A program made the translations under genes and the position numbers. Below, in pieces: positions 53,017 through 60,556 of a stretch of DNA of 64,000 nucleotides. The number at the start of each line of letters is the position of its first letter. The stretch's first letter is position 1. This stretch comes from Croceitalea rosinachiae (GTDB taxonomy: Bacteria; Bacteroidota; Bacteroidia; Flavobacteriales; Flavobacteriaceae). The DNA lies in NCBI RefSeq assembly GCF_031846445.1, contig NZ_JAVRHR010000002.1, positions 434,001 through 498,000 on the forward strand, read 5' to 3'. Under the pieces are notes generated by a model. That model made no database searches. It was not told the origin of the DNA and was given only the letters and a program-made list of their open reading frames with translations.

Positions 53017-53442
53017 ATGGAAGAACACAAGAAAAAGATTTTATCGGTTTGCAATCAGATTTGTAAAGGCACCTTGATGGAAACTCTTGATATTGAATAT
53101 GTTGATGTTGGTGAGAATTTTTTGATAGGGAGAATGCCAGTCAATTCTAGGGTGTATCAGCCAGACGGCGTGCTGCATGGAGGAGCAACAGTGGCTTTGG
53201 CGGAAAGTGTCGGTAGTGCTGCATCATACATTTTTTTGGATGGAAATGAGTTTTTTGTCCGAGGGATTGAAATAGCCGCAAATCATGTAAAAAGCGCTCG
53301 TGAAGGATATGTATATGCCAGAGCGATAATTATCCATAAAGGTAAGACTACCCAACTATGGGAGATTAAGGTGACGAATGAATCCAATGAATTGATTTCA
53401 AATTGTAAATTGACTACCATTGCACTCCCCAAAAAGAATTGA
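53017..53442 (+). CDS. menI: Hotdog-fold thioesterase, probably DHNA-CoA thioesterase
   Basis: The 141-residue hotdog protein has the PaaI-type motif VLHGGATVALAESVGSAA (about 52-69), in which Glu is the expected catalytic residue. It directly precedes and overlaps menF by 23 bases, so release of 1,4-dihydroxy-2-naphthoate from CoA in menaquinone synthesis is the likely role. A general acyl-CoA thioesterase is the alternative. Confidence 0.85.
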   Translation: MEEHKKKILSVCNQICKGTLMETLDIEYVDVGENFLIGRMPVNSRVYQPDGVLHGGATVALAESVGSAASYIFLDGNEFFVRGIEIAANHVKSAREGYVYARAIIIHKGKTTQLWEIKVTNESNELISNCKLTTIALPKKN

Positions 53443-54481
53443 ACTAGCTGAAATATTTCAAAAAGTTGAAGGACAGCGAGCAGCAAACCTTCCATTTGCG
53501 ATTTATTCTTTTCCAAATAGTCAAGAAATTTTTACCGTTTTTCAAAATGATGACGTAGAACATTATGCATTAGATTTTCAAGAAAGTGGATTTCTGTTTG
53601 CTCCGTTTGATTCTGAGCAGAATTCTATTTTGTTGAAACCCGACTCTTTTTTTGTTTCTGAATATATAGTTCAAGACCAGATTTTTTTTAAAGAAATTAA
53701 CCCTAGTAATAGGGGTAAAGAGGAACATATCAATTTAATAAATAAAAGCATCAATGAAATTAAAGCTGGTAACCTTGAAAAGGTCGTTTTGTCGAGAATG
53801 ATAAACGTTGAGACAAATAGCAGTTTTTTAGCGATGCTCAAATTGGCGTTGCAACTATACACAAATGCTTTCTGTTATGTTTGGTACCACCCAAAAGTTG
53901 GAATGTGGCTCGGGGCTTCACCTGAGCAGTTGTTGTCGGTCAATAAGGGTGTTCTTCGTACCACATCATTAGCGGGCACCTTACCTGTCGTTGATGATGA
54001 AAAGGCTCAGTGGACCAAGAAAGAATTAGATGAGCAACAAATGGTGACTACATTTTTGTTGGAGGAGCTCAAAGAAATCTTAAATGACATTGAGGTATCA
54101 AAGGTGGAGTCAATCAAGGCGGGTAGCTTGTGGCATCTTAAAACCAATATTACCGCAACTTTAACAAAAAAAAATGACTTAAAAGAACTGATTTATAAAA
54201 TGCATCCTAGCCCCGCAGTTTGCGGTCTTCCTAAAAAGCGGGCAAAAAAGTTTATAAGGGCCCACGAGGGTTATGCTAGAAGTTTTTATACGGGCTTTTT
54301 GGGTGAGCTAAATTTAGGCCAGTCTGCCAATACATCATTGTTTGTAAATCTTAGATGCATGAGTTTGAACCAAAATCAGGCAACTATTTTTGTTGGTGGA
54401 GGAATCACTAAAGATTCCAACCCAGAGAATGAATGGGAGGAAACAGAAAATAAAACCCGAACAATGCTTTCATTACTTTGA
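53420..54481 (+). CDS. menF: Isochorismate synthase
   Basis: The 353-residue protein is a chorismate-binding enzyme: KVVLSRMINVE (general-base Lys region), LGASPEQLL, the TTSLAGTLP segment, and the family motif HPSPAVCGLPK followed by FYTGFLGEL. It isomerises chorismate to isochorismate, first step of menaquinone synthesis. The only start before the conserved region is TTG 53420, inside the upstream thioesterase gene, giving a 23-base overlap. The N-terminus is shorter than in E. coli MenF. Confidence 0.92.
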   Translation: MHSPKRIELAEIFQKVEGQRAANLPFAIYSFPNSQEIFTVFQNDDVEHYALDFQESGFLFAPFDSEQNSILLKPDSFFVSEYIVQDQIFFKEINPSNRGKEEHINLINKSINEIKAGNLEKVVLSRMINVETNSSFLAMLKLALQLYTNAFCYVWYHPKVGMWLGASPEQLLSVNKGVLRTTSLAGTLPVVDDEKAQWTKKELDEQQMVTTFLLEELKEILNDIEVSKVESIKAGSLWHLKTNITATLTKKNDLKELIYKMHPSPAVCGLPKKRAKKFIRAHEGYARSFYTGFLGELNLGQSANTSLFVNLRCMSLNQNQATIFVGGGITKDSNPENEWEETENKTRTMLSLL

Positions 54482-54521
54482 TGTTACCATCAAAACATTC
54501 GGTTTTCAAATTTTGAGTATG

Positions 54522-54529
54522 TATTTTTG
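54522..54529 (+). promoter_or_regulatory. -7 box of menD, nearly leaderless
   Basis: TATTTTTG is an exact -7 match ending 6 bases before the ATG at 54536, suggesting that menD has its own promoter besides read-through from menF. Confidence 0.5.
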
Positions 54530-54535
54530 TTAAGC

Positions 54536-56275
54536 ATGAAACAATCAAGCATACCATCGGCCCGTGCGGTCGTTTCTGCTTTTAGGGCACAGGGCATAAA
54601 ACATATTGTAATATCCCCTGGTTCCAGAAATGCGCCTCTAACCATAAACTTTACTAATAATCATTTTTTTAAGTGTTACAGTATTGTAGATGAGCGTTGT
54701 GCAGCATTTTTTGCAATGGGAATAGCATTGCAAAAAAAAGAACCAGTTGCTATCGTATGCACATCAGGAAGTGCACTTTTAAACTATTATCCTGCTGTGG
54801 CAGAGGCATTTTATAGTAGAGTCCCATTAGTAGTTGTCTCTGCCGATAGGCCACCTTATAAAATCGATGTAGGTGACGGACAGACTATCCGACAGGATAA
54901 TGTCTTTGAACGACATATAGGGTATTCTGCAAATTTAAAGTTGGATGCCACTCACGCCATGGAACGGTTAAAAAAATATGCCCCACAATTAAACTCTGAT
55001 TCACAACAAGCAATTGACGAATACAATCAGAGAGAACTTGAAAAGGTTCTGAGTTGTGCTTTTAACCAAGAACTACCTGTACATATTAATATTCCTTTTG
55101 AAGAGCCATTGTACAATACTAAAGAATTTGAAACTGAAGATAAGTTTTCAATAGCAACACCAATTTTGAATAGCAATGTTTTGATGGACATTGATGTTTT
55201 TCAGAAACTTTGGAATGGCTCTAAAAAGAAAATGGTTTTGGTCGGAGTTAACCATCCTAATGAAATAGATGAATATTTATTAGATATTTTGGCAAATGAC
55301 CCATCGGTAATTGTGTTTACCGAAACTACCTCAAACTTGCATCATCCCAATTTCTTCCCAAGTATTGATAGCATTATTTTTCCCATTGAGAAATCTGCAA
55401 AAAGAGATTCCTTATTCAAAGATTTACAACCAGAGATTTTATTGACTTTTGGCGGCTTGATTGTTTCAAAAAAAATTAAGGCTTTCTTGCGAGAGTACAA
55501 ACCAAAACACCATTGGCATGTTGATAAAATAAAAGCATATGATACCTATTTTTCGTTAACGCGTCATTTTAAGACAAATCCTAATAATTTTTTCAAAACC
55601 TTTTTATCCACAACTGAATTTAATCAGAGTGTCTATTTCAAACAATGGAAGAAGGTGAAATTGGCCTACGAAAAATCTAGAGAAAAGTATATCGGACAAG
55701 TTTCTTTTTCAGATTTTAGAGCATTTGAATTTTTAGCGCAGACCATTCCAGAAAATTACCAGGTTCATTTAGCCAATAGTTCTACAGTAAGGTATGCGCA
55801 GCTATTTGATATGAAGCCTTCGATAAAGGTTTTTTGTAACCGAGGTACAAGCGGCATAGATGGATCAACAGCTACTGCAATAGGTGCTTCAATATATGAA
55901 AAACACCCTACGCTCCTTATTACAGGTGATTTGAGTTTTTTCTATGATAGCAATGCCTTATGGAACAATTATATCAGAAACGATTTTAGAATTGTAATTA
56001 TCAACAATTCTGGGGGCGGGATTTTTAGAATATTACCGGGCAATGATGAGTCTGAAAACTATAAAACCTTTTTTGAGACCTCACATAATCTTAATGCTTA
56101 TTATTTAAGCCAGCAATACGGTTTTGATTATCATAAAGCCGATGATGATGAATCTTTGAAAAAAGTATGGCAAACCTTTTATAACAAATCCAAAAAACCA
56201 AAATTGCTTGAGATTTTTACACCTAGAACGGTGAACAACAAAATTTTGCTTGGTTACTTTGATTTTATATCTTAG
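54536..56275 (+). CDS. menD: 2-succinyl-5-enolpyruvyl-6-hydroxy-3-cyclohexene-1-carboxylate synthase
   Basis: From ATG 54536 the protein has 579 residues, the usual MenD size. It shows SPGSRNAPLTI (about 28-38), DERCAAFFAMGIA with the TPP-activating Glu, and the TPP/metal motif GDLSFFYDSNALW ... IINNSGGGIFRILPG (about 464-500). It joins isochorismate and 2-oxoglutarate using thiamine diphosphate. An upstream TTG in frame lies in the -7 box and is rejected. Confidence 0.96.
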   Translation: MKQSSIPSARAVVSAFRAQGIKHIVISPGSRNAPLTINFTNNHFFKCYSIVDERCAAFFAMGIALQKKEPVAIVCTSGSALLNYYPAVAEAFYSRVPLVVVSADRPPYKIDVGDGQTIRQDNVFERHIGYSANLKLDATHAMERLKKYAPQLNSDSQQAIDEYNQRELEKVLSCAFNQELPVHINIPFEEPLYNTKEFETEDKFSIATPILNSNVLMDIDVFQKLWNGSKKKMVLVGVNHPNEIDEYLLDILANDPSVIVFTETTSNLHHPNFFPSIDSIIFPIEKSAKRDSLFKDLQPEILLTFGGLIVSKKIKAFLREYKPKHHWHVDKIKAYDTYFSLTRHFKTNPNNFFKTFLSTTEFNQSVYFKQWKKVKLAYEKSREKYIGQVSFSDFRAFEFLAQTIPENYQVHLANSSTVRYAQLFDMKPSIKVFCNRGTSGIDGSTATAIGASIYEKHPTLLITGDLSFFYDSNALWNNYIRNDFRIVIINNSGGGIFRILPGNDESENYKTFFETSHNLNAYYLSQQYGFDYHKADDDESLKKVWQTFYNKSKKPKLLEIFTPRTVNNKILLGYFDFIS

Positions 56276-56314
56276 AGGTTATTATATAATTTTCTAATTA
56301 GAACACTAACAATT

Positions 56315-56656
56315 ATGAGTAAAAGAGACGAGTTAATAGAAAAGTACGCGGCTGACATTAAAGAGAAATTTGGTGAAACTCCTGATATGGATTTACTAAC
56401 AAAGGTGGCTATCGGTCTTGGTCCCGCCATTTACAACCTAGATGCTTCAAAAGTTTCTGGTGGTGACGATAAAGAATTAGAGACCGTCAAAAATAATTTT
56501 CTGATGAAAAAATTAGGTATGGATGACAGTCCTAAGTTGATGGAAGCCATTAATTCAGTAATTGAAAAGTACGGTCGTTCAAACAAGAATAAACACCGTG
56601 CTGTGATTTACTACCAATTGGCGAAACATTTTGGTAAGGAGTCAATTTACAACTAG
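56315..56656 (+). CDS. DUF2853 family protein
   Basis: The 113-residue soluble helical protein matches the DUF2853 pattern from memory: KYAADIKEKFGETPDMDLL (about 10-28), GLGPAIYNLDASKVSG, and the closing HRAVIYYQLAKHFGKES. It has no signal or metal motif and its function is unknown. It follows menD by 39 bases and precedes a strong terminator, so it is the last gene of the menI-F-D transcript. Confidence 0.9.
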   Translation: MSKRDELIEKYAADIKEKFGETPDMDLLTKVAIGLGPAIYNLDASKVSGGDDKELETVKNNFLMKKLGMDDSPKLMEAINSVIEKYGRSNKNKHRAVIYYQLAKHFGKESIYN

Positions 56657-56679
56657 GTTTTTCGATTAACATATTATTG

Positions 56680-56712
56680 AACCGCGCTTAATTAATATAA
56701 GCGCGGTTTTTT
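56680..56712 (+). terminator. Intrinsic terminator after DUF2853
   Basis: AACCGCGCTTA and TAAGCGCGGTT (56680-56690 and 56698-56708) form a perfect 11-bp stem with a 7-base loop, followed by six T. Confidence 0.95.
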
Positions 56713-56720
56713 ATTTGATG

Positions 56721-56728
56721 TACTTTTG
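56721..56728 (+). promoter_or_regulatory. -7 box of the CvfB-like gene, nearly leaderless
   Basis: TACTTTTG matches the -7 consensus exactly and ends 4 bases before the ATG at 56733. The -33 position falls inside the preceding terminator hairpin. Confidence 0.5.
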
Positions 56729-56732
56729 CAAT

Positions 56733-57569
56733 ATGATAGAATTGGGCAATTATAATACGTTGGGTGTTTTAAGAAGTACAAGTGTTGGAGTTTTTTTAGG
56801 GGATGATGATGGTACTGAAATTCTTTTACCCAATAAATATGTTCCCGAGAATGTGCAGATTGATGATAAGTTAAAGGTGTTTTGCTATTTAGACCATATG
56901 GAGAGACCAATAGCTACAACTTTAACTCCTCATGTTCAAAGAAACAGATTTGGTTTTTTAAAAGTTGCTGAAGTGAACCAATTTGGGGCATTTTTAGATT
57001 GGGGTTTAGAGAAACATTTATTAGTTCCCTTTAGAGAACAGCGATTAAAAATGCAAGAGGGGAATTGGTATGTGGTTTTCTGTTATTTAGATGAACAAAG
57101 TTTTAGATTGGTAGCGTCAAATAAGTTAGATAAATTTTTGAGCAATGACAATCTTAGTTTGCAGGTAAATGATGAAGTTTCTGCTCTGGTTAGCAGAAAA
57201 ACAGATTTGGGTTGGGAAGTAATTATAGATAATAAACATAAAGGACTGTTATTTTACAGCGATGTTTTTAGACCAATCTCTATTGGTTTGAAATTGACTT
57301 GCTTTGTAAAACACATAAGAGAAGATAATAAAATAGATATTGCTTTGCAGCCAATAGGTAGTAAGATGTTAGACACTACCGCCGAAAATATTTATGATGA
57401 ATTGGTAGCCAATAATGGTTTTTTACCACTTAATGATAAATCTGATCCAGAGCTTATCAAAAAGCAGTTTCAAATCAGTAAAAAGGCCTTTAAAAAAGGT
57501 ATCGGAGTATTGTACAGAAATAGAAAGATTTTAATTAAAGATGATGGAATCTATGTAGTACCTGATTAA
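56733..57569 (+). CDS. cvfB: CvfB-like S1-domain RNA-binding protein
   Basis: From ATG 56733 the protein has 278 residues, the usual CvfB size. It consists of consecutive S1-like OB folds: LRSTSVGVFLGDDDGTEILLP (start, in part), VAEVNQFGAFLDWGLEKHLLVP (second, in part) and VSRKTDLGWEVIIDNKHKGL, then a winged-helix-like C-terminus (FQISKKAFKKGIGVLYR). CvfB proteins bind RNA and affect virulence genes in staphylococci; the target here is unknown. It has its own -7 box. Confidence 0.9.
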   Translation: MIELGNYNTLGVLRSTSVGVFLGDDDGTEILLPNKYVPENVQIDDKLKVFCYLDHMERPIATTLTPHVQRNRFGFLKVAEVNQFGAFLDWGLEKHLLVPFREQRLKMQEGNWYVVFCYLDEQSFRLVASNKLDKFLSNDNLSLQVNDEVSALVSRKTDLGWEVIIDNKHKGLLFYSDVFRPISIGLKLTCFVKHIREDNKIDIALQPIGSKMLDTTAENIYDELVANNGFLPLNDKSDPELIKKQFQISKKAFKKGIGVLYRNRKILIKDDGIYVVPD

Positions 57570-57641
57570 AGTAGAATAGCAGATGTTGCAAATGAAATAT
57601 ACTATCAATAGAGCTATATTTTTTTGTTTATTTAAAAATTC

Positions 57642-57649
57642 TACATTTG
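57642..57649 (+). promoter_or_regulatory. -7 box upstream of the SPOR-like gene
   Basis: TACATTTG is an exact -7 match. The leader to the ATG at 57719 would be about 65 bases, in which I see no clear structure. Confidence 0.45.
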
Positions 57650-57718
57650 TAATAATTTCCAAATTTAACTTACTGATAACTATTTGTTTAAAATAATATT
57701 AAATTAATTTTCAGCAAT

Positions 57719-58312
57719 ATGCCTTTTATAGAAGAGAATGATTTATTGGACCTTCATAAGGATATCGAAAAATCTCAAATAATTAATGAGCGACTGCTCG
57801 ACCAAATAAAATTTAAAAACAAAGACCTTAAAAAATTCAAGATCCAACGAAACATTTTCGCGGGTGCAACGGTACTTTTTTTAGCTTGGATTTTTGGTGT
57901 AACCCTTTATAACGTTGGTGTTAGAACCTCAAATTCTAACCAAAATAATATACTGGTATCCATAGATAGTCTAGATGCTTGGAAAACTAGAAATGACAAT
58001 CTGAAAATGCAAAACCAAGAACTTAGCTTGGTAAAAGAATTTTATCTTGCAAAAGAGTTTTTAGAAAAAGAAACAATTTATTCAGTTCAGGTAAAATCTT
58101 TTGTCGAAAATAATGCAGCTCTGGCTTCAGAAGCATTGACCAATACTCTTTTTGTTAAGACTAATCCTTTTTACGCATATTCATTGGGTAATTTTGAGAC
58201 TCTTGAAGAGGCACAAACCTTTAGGAAACAATTGGTCAATATAGGTTTTTCAGATGCTTTTGTTGCTTCTTACAAAGATGGTAAGAGAGTTAAAATAGAA
58301 GCTGCAAATTAA
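57719..58312 (+). CDS. Membrane protein with SPOR-like C-terminal domain
   Basis: The 197-residue protein has a cytoplasmic charged coil (1-45), one membrane helix (about 48-65), a periplasmic coil (about 80-115) and a C-terminal segment (about 120-190: YSVQVKSFVENN, then GNFETLEEAQTFRKQLVNIG) with the SPOR-domain pattern. SPOR domains bind denuded peptidoglycan at division sites. The match is weak in the first half. The next gene, menA, starts 14 bases later. Confidence 0.78.
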   Translation: MPFIEENDLLDLHKDIEKSQIINERLLDQIKFKNKDLKKFKIQRNIFAGATVLFLAWIFGVTLYNVGVRTSNSNQNNILVSIDSLDAWKTRNDNLKMQNQELSLVKEFYLAKEFLEKETIYSVQVKSFVENNAALASEALTNTLFVKTNPFYAYSLGNFETLEEAQTFRKQLVNIGFSDAFVASYKDGKRVKIEAAN

Positions 58313-58325
58313 TACCACCGTCTGA

Positions 58326-59234
58326 TTGGGCAAAATTAAAGCTTGGATAAGCGCCGCTAGACTTCGTACATTACCTTTATCCGTTTCTGGAATTTTATTG
58401 GGTACTGCATTGGCGAATTATGCTGGTTTTTCAGATGGTTTGATATTTTCACTTGCAATTGCCACAACGATTACCTTTCAGATTACTTCAAATTTCGCCA
58501 ATGATTATGGCGATGGTATCAAAGGAACTGACAATGAACAACGTATTGGGCCAAAAAGAGCGTTACAAAGCGGCCTATTGACAAAAAGAGAGTTAAAACT
58601 GGGAATAATCATATGTGCAGCAATTAGTTTTTGCTTGACGGTATTTTTGGTCTACATCTCATTTGGTCCGGAAAAAATAGGGTATATACTATTGTTCTTA
58701 GTGCTAGGAATTTTGAGTATTTGGGCATCTTTAAGGTATACAATGGGTGATTCACCATACGGATATCGTGGATTGGGAGATGTATTTGTTTTTTTGTTCT
58801 TTGGAATACTCTCCGTACTTGGAACAAAGTTTCTATATGCCAAACAAATAAATAGTTTAGATTTTTTACCAGCGATAGCCGTTGGCTTTTTATGTGTTGG
58901 AGTTTTAAATTTAAATAACCTACGCGATTTTGAATCTGACAAACATCATAGTAAAAATACCTTGATAGTAAAGATAGGTTTTGAAAAGGGGAAAAAGTAT
59001 CATTATACTTTACTCTTTTTAGCCTTTTTGAGCTTTACAATGTATACTTTCTTTAATTTTAAGTCATTGGTATCTTCGATGTATTTACTTTTTTTTGTTC
59101 CAATTTTTTTTCATGTTTTAAAAGTTTTGAGAACTTCAGAACCCAAGCTTTTAGATCCCGAATTAAAAAAGCTAGCTTTAAGTACTTTTTTTACGGCATT
59201 AGCGTTTTATTTTACGATAAATTATTTTTCGTAA
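58326..59234 (+). CDS. menA: 1,4-dihydroxy-2-naphthoate polyprenyltransferase
   Basis: The 302-residue membrane protein has about nine hydrophobic helices and the two UbiA-family motifs, NFANDYGDGIKGTD (56-69) and NNLRDFESDK (near 197-206), which bind the prenyl diphosphate through magnesium. It attaches the isoprenoid tail to DHNA to give demethylmenaquinone. The start is the TTG at 58326, immediately after an in-frame TGA, so no earlier start is possible and the next Met lies far inside. Confidence 0.94.
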   Translation: MGKIKAWISAARLRTLPLSVSGILLGTALANYAGFSDGLIFSLAIATTITFQITSNFANDYGDGIKGTDNEQRIGPKRALQSGLLTKRELKLGIIICAAISFCLTVFLVYISFGPEKIGYILLFLVLGILSIWASLRYTMGDSPYGYRGLGDVFVFLFFGILSVLGTKFLYAKQINSLDFLPAIAVGFLCVGVLNLNNLRDFESDKHHSKNTLIVKIGFEKGKKYHYTLLFLAFLSFTMYTFFNFKSLVSSMYLLFFVPIFFHVLKVLRTSEPKLLDPELKKLALSTFFTALAFYFTINYFS

Positions 59235-59239
59235 TTTTG
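59232..59239 (+). promoter_or_regulatory. -7 box of the LytTR response regulator gene
   Basis: TAATTTTG matches the consensus exactly and includes the stop codon of menA. It lies 31 bases before the start at 59271. Confidence 0.5.
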
Positions 59240-59270
59240 ACTGTTAAAAATATCTAAAAACCAAGTTAGT

Positions 59271-60029
59271 TTGGAACACCCCATAAAAATTCTTATTGTA
59301 GAGGATAATGTTATCATTGCAGATGACATGCAGTCCATGTTGGAAGAAATTGGATACGAAGTAGTCGATAATGTAATTGTTTATGAGCAAGCTGTAGAAG
59401 TACTTAAAAACAATCATGTTGATTTGGTACTGATTGATATCATTCTCGCTTCTGACAAAACTGGTATTGATTTAGGCAAGCACATCAGAGATGCTTATAA
59501 CATTCCATTTATTTTTGTTACATCAAATTCTGATAAAGCTACTGTTGAAAACGCGAAAACCGTTAAACCAGATGGTTATTTGGTAAAGCCTTTTGAGCAG
59601 CAAGATTTATACACGTCCATTGAAATTGCACTTTCTAATTTCAATTATTCTCGAAAAGCTGACAGTAAAGAGATTGGTACTGATACCGATGGCGATAGTT
59701 TTATGTCCAATTCGGTGTTGAAAGATTCTATTTTTGTCAAAAAACAACATCTATATTACCGTATTCAGTTTGGTGATATTCAATTTATCAAGGCAGATAA
59801 TGTTTATTTAGAAGTAAACACTGTTGACAAAAAGTTTCTGGTTAGGTCACCGCTGAAAGATTATTTAGAAAAATTGCCCAAACATAAGTTTTATAGAGCT
59901 CACAAATCTTATATCGTTAATGTAGATCATATAGATGCCATTAACTCTAAGGATATTATGATTAACAATACATTGATTCCTATTTCAAAAGATTTTAAAG
60001 AATTTATTATTTCTTCCATGAATTCTTAG
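59271..60029 (+). CDS. LytTR-family response regulator
   Basis: The 252-residue protein has a receiver domain (5-125) with acidic residues Glu11 and Asp12, phospho-acceptor Asp56 in LVLIDIIL, Thr84 and Lys106. A LytTR DNA-binding domain follows (about 150-250: FVKKQHLYYRIQFGDIQFI, FYRAHKSYIVNVDHID). It starts with TTG; no ATG is near. The HisKA_2 kinase gene 527 bases downstream is its probable partner. LytTR regulators bind pairs of direct repeats about 21 bp apart, and such a pair occurs in that spacer. Confidence 0.92.
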   Translation: MEHPIKILIVEDNVIIADDMQSMLEEIGYEVVDNVIVYEQAVEVLKNNHVDLVLIDIILASDKTGIDLGKHIRDAYNIPFIFVTSNSDKATVENAKTVKPDGYLVKPFEQQDLYTSIEIALSNFNYSRKADSKEIGTDTDGDSFMSNSVLKDSIFVKKQHLYYRIQFGDIQFIKADNVYLEVNTVDKKFLVRSPLKDYLEKLPKHKFYRAHKSYIVNVDHIDAINSKDIMINNTLIPISKDFKEFIISSMNS

Positions 60030-60055
60030 GAGGAAGAACCACATATTTTATTTTG

Positions 60056-60082
60056 AAAAGCATCCGAAATTGGATGCTTTTT
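60056..60082 (+). terminator. Intrinsic terminator of the LytTR regulator gene
   Basis: AAAAGCATCC-GAAATT-GGATGCTTTT forms a perfect 10-bp stem ending in a T-tract, 26 bases after the stop codon. Confidence 0.9.
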
Positions 60083-60211
60083 AGTTCGTATACTTTATAG
60101 ATGAGAAAAACTTTCTTCCAAAAATAGAGGCAGTGTAATTTACCCTTAACGGCATCAAAATCTATGAAATACAGAAAACATCGATAAAGTGTATGTTAAT
60201 ATTGATGTGGG

Positions 60212-60267
60212 CAGGTTTCACAACATAAAATGACACTTTCACAACATATTTCCGCAAACAGGTTTCA
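60212..60267 (+). repeat. Direct repeats, candidate LytTR binding sites
   Basis: TTTCACAACATA occurs exactly twice, at 60216-60227 and 60237-60248, a 21-bp period that places both copies on the same DNA face. CAGGTTTCA occurs at 60212-60220 and 60259-60267. A further copy, CAGGTTTTACAACA, lies at 60444-60457. LytTR proteins typically bind two 9-bp direct repeats spaced by about 12 bp. Confidence 0.55.
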
Positions 60268-60274
60268 TTCACTT

Positions 60275-60363
60275 TATTTTTGGACTCGTGTCAAAAGAAT
60301 CCCAAATCTTACACTCAAAATATTGTATTAAGGACTGTACTTTAAAATGTACAGTCTTTTTTA
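60275..60363 (+). ncRNA. Candidate short RNA between promoter and terminator
   Basis: TATTTTTG (60275-60282) is an exact -7 box. A terminator hairpin GACTGTAC-8 bases-GTACAGTC (60333-60356) with seven T follows. The predicted transcript, from about 60288 to 60362, has roughly 75 bases and no open frame. The promoter lies just downstream of the direct repeats, so the regulator may drive it. Confidence 0.45.
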
Positions 60364-60556
60364 TTGTTGCAACATGGTTAATTAAATTAAAAGACAGATA
60401 ATCGACATTAACTAATTTTAAGTCTTTTTACCACGTTTTCGAACAGGTTTTACAACAAAAATTTAAACAACTGATTGAATCAAAGTAATTTTAATTAAGG
60501 TATAAGCAAAATTCAATCATTTTAATTAGACGGTTATACAGATAAGCCAAAGTAGC

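Larger units (their letters stand above)
60030..60556 (+). other. 527-bp spacer between response regulator and kinase genes
   Basis: No protein gene is seen on either strand. It holds a terminator (60056-60082), repeats of a CAGGTTTCACAACA-like motif (60212-60267 and 60444-60457), a -7 box followed by a second terminator (60275-60363), a perfect 10-bp palindrome TGTTGCAACA (60365-60374), and a loose AAAAGAC/GTCTTTT inverted repeat (60389-60395 and 60422-60428). No consensus -7 box is visible directly before the kinase gene. Confidence 0.75.
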
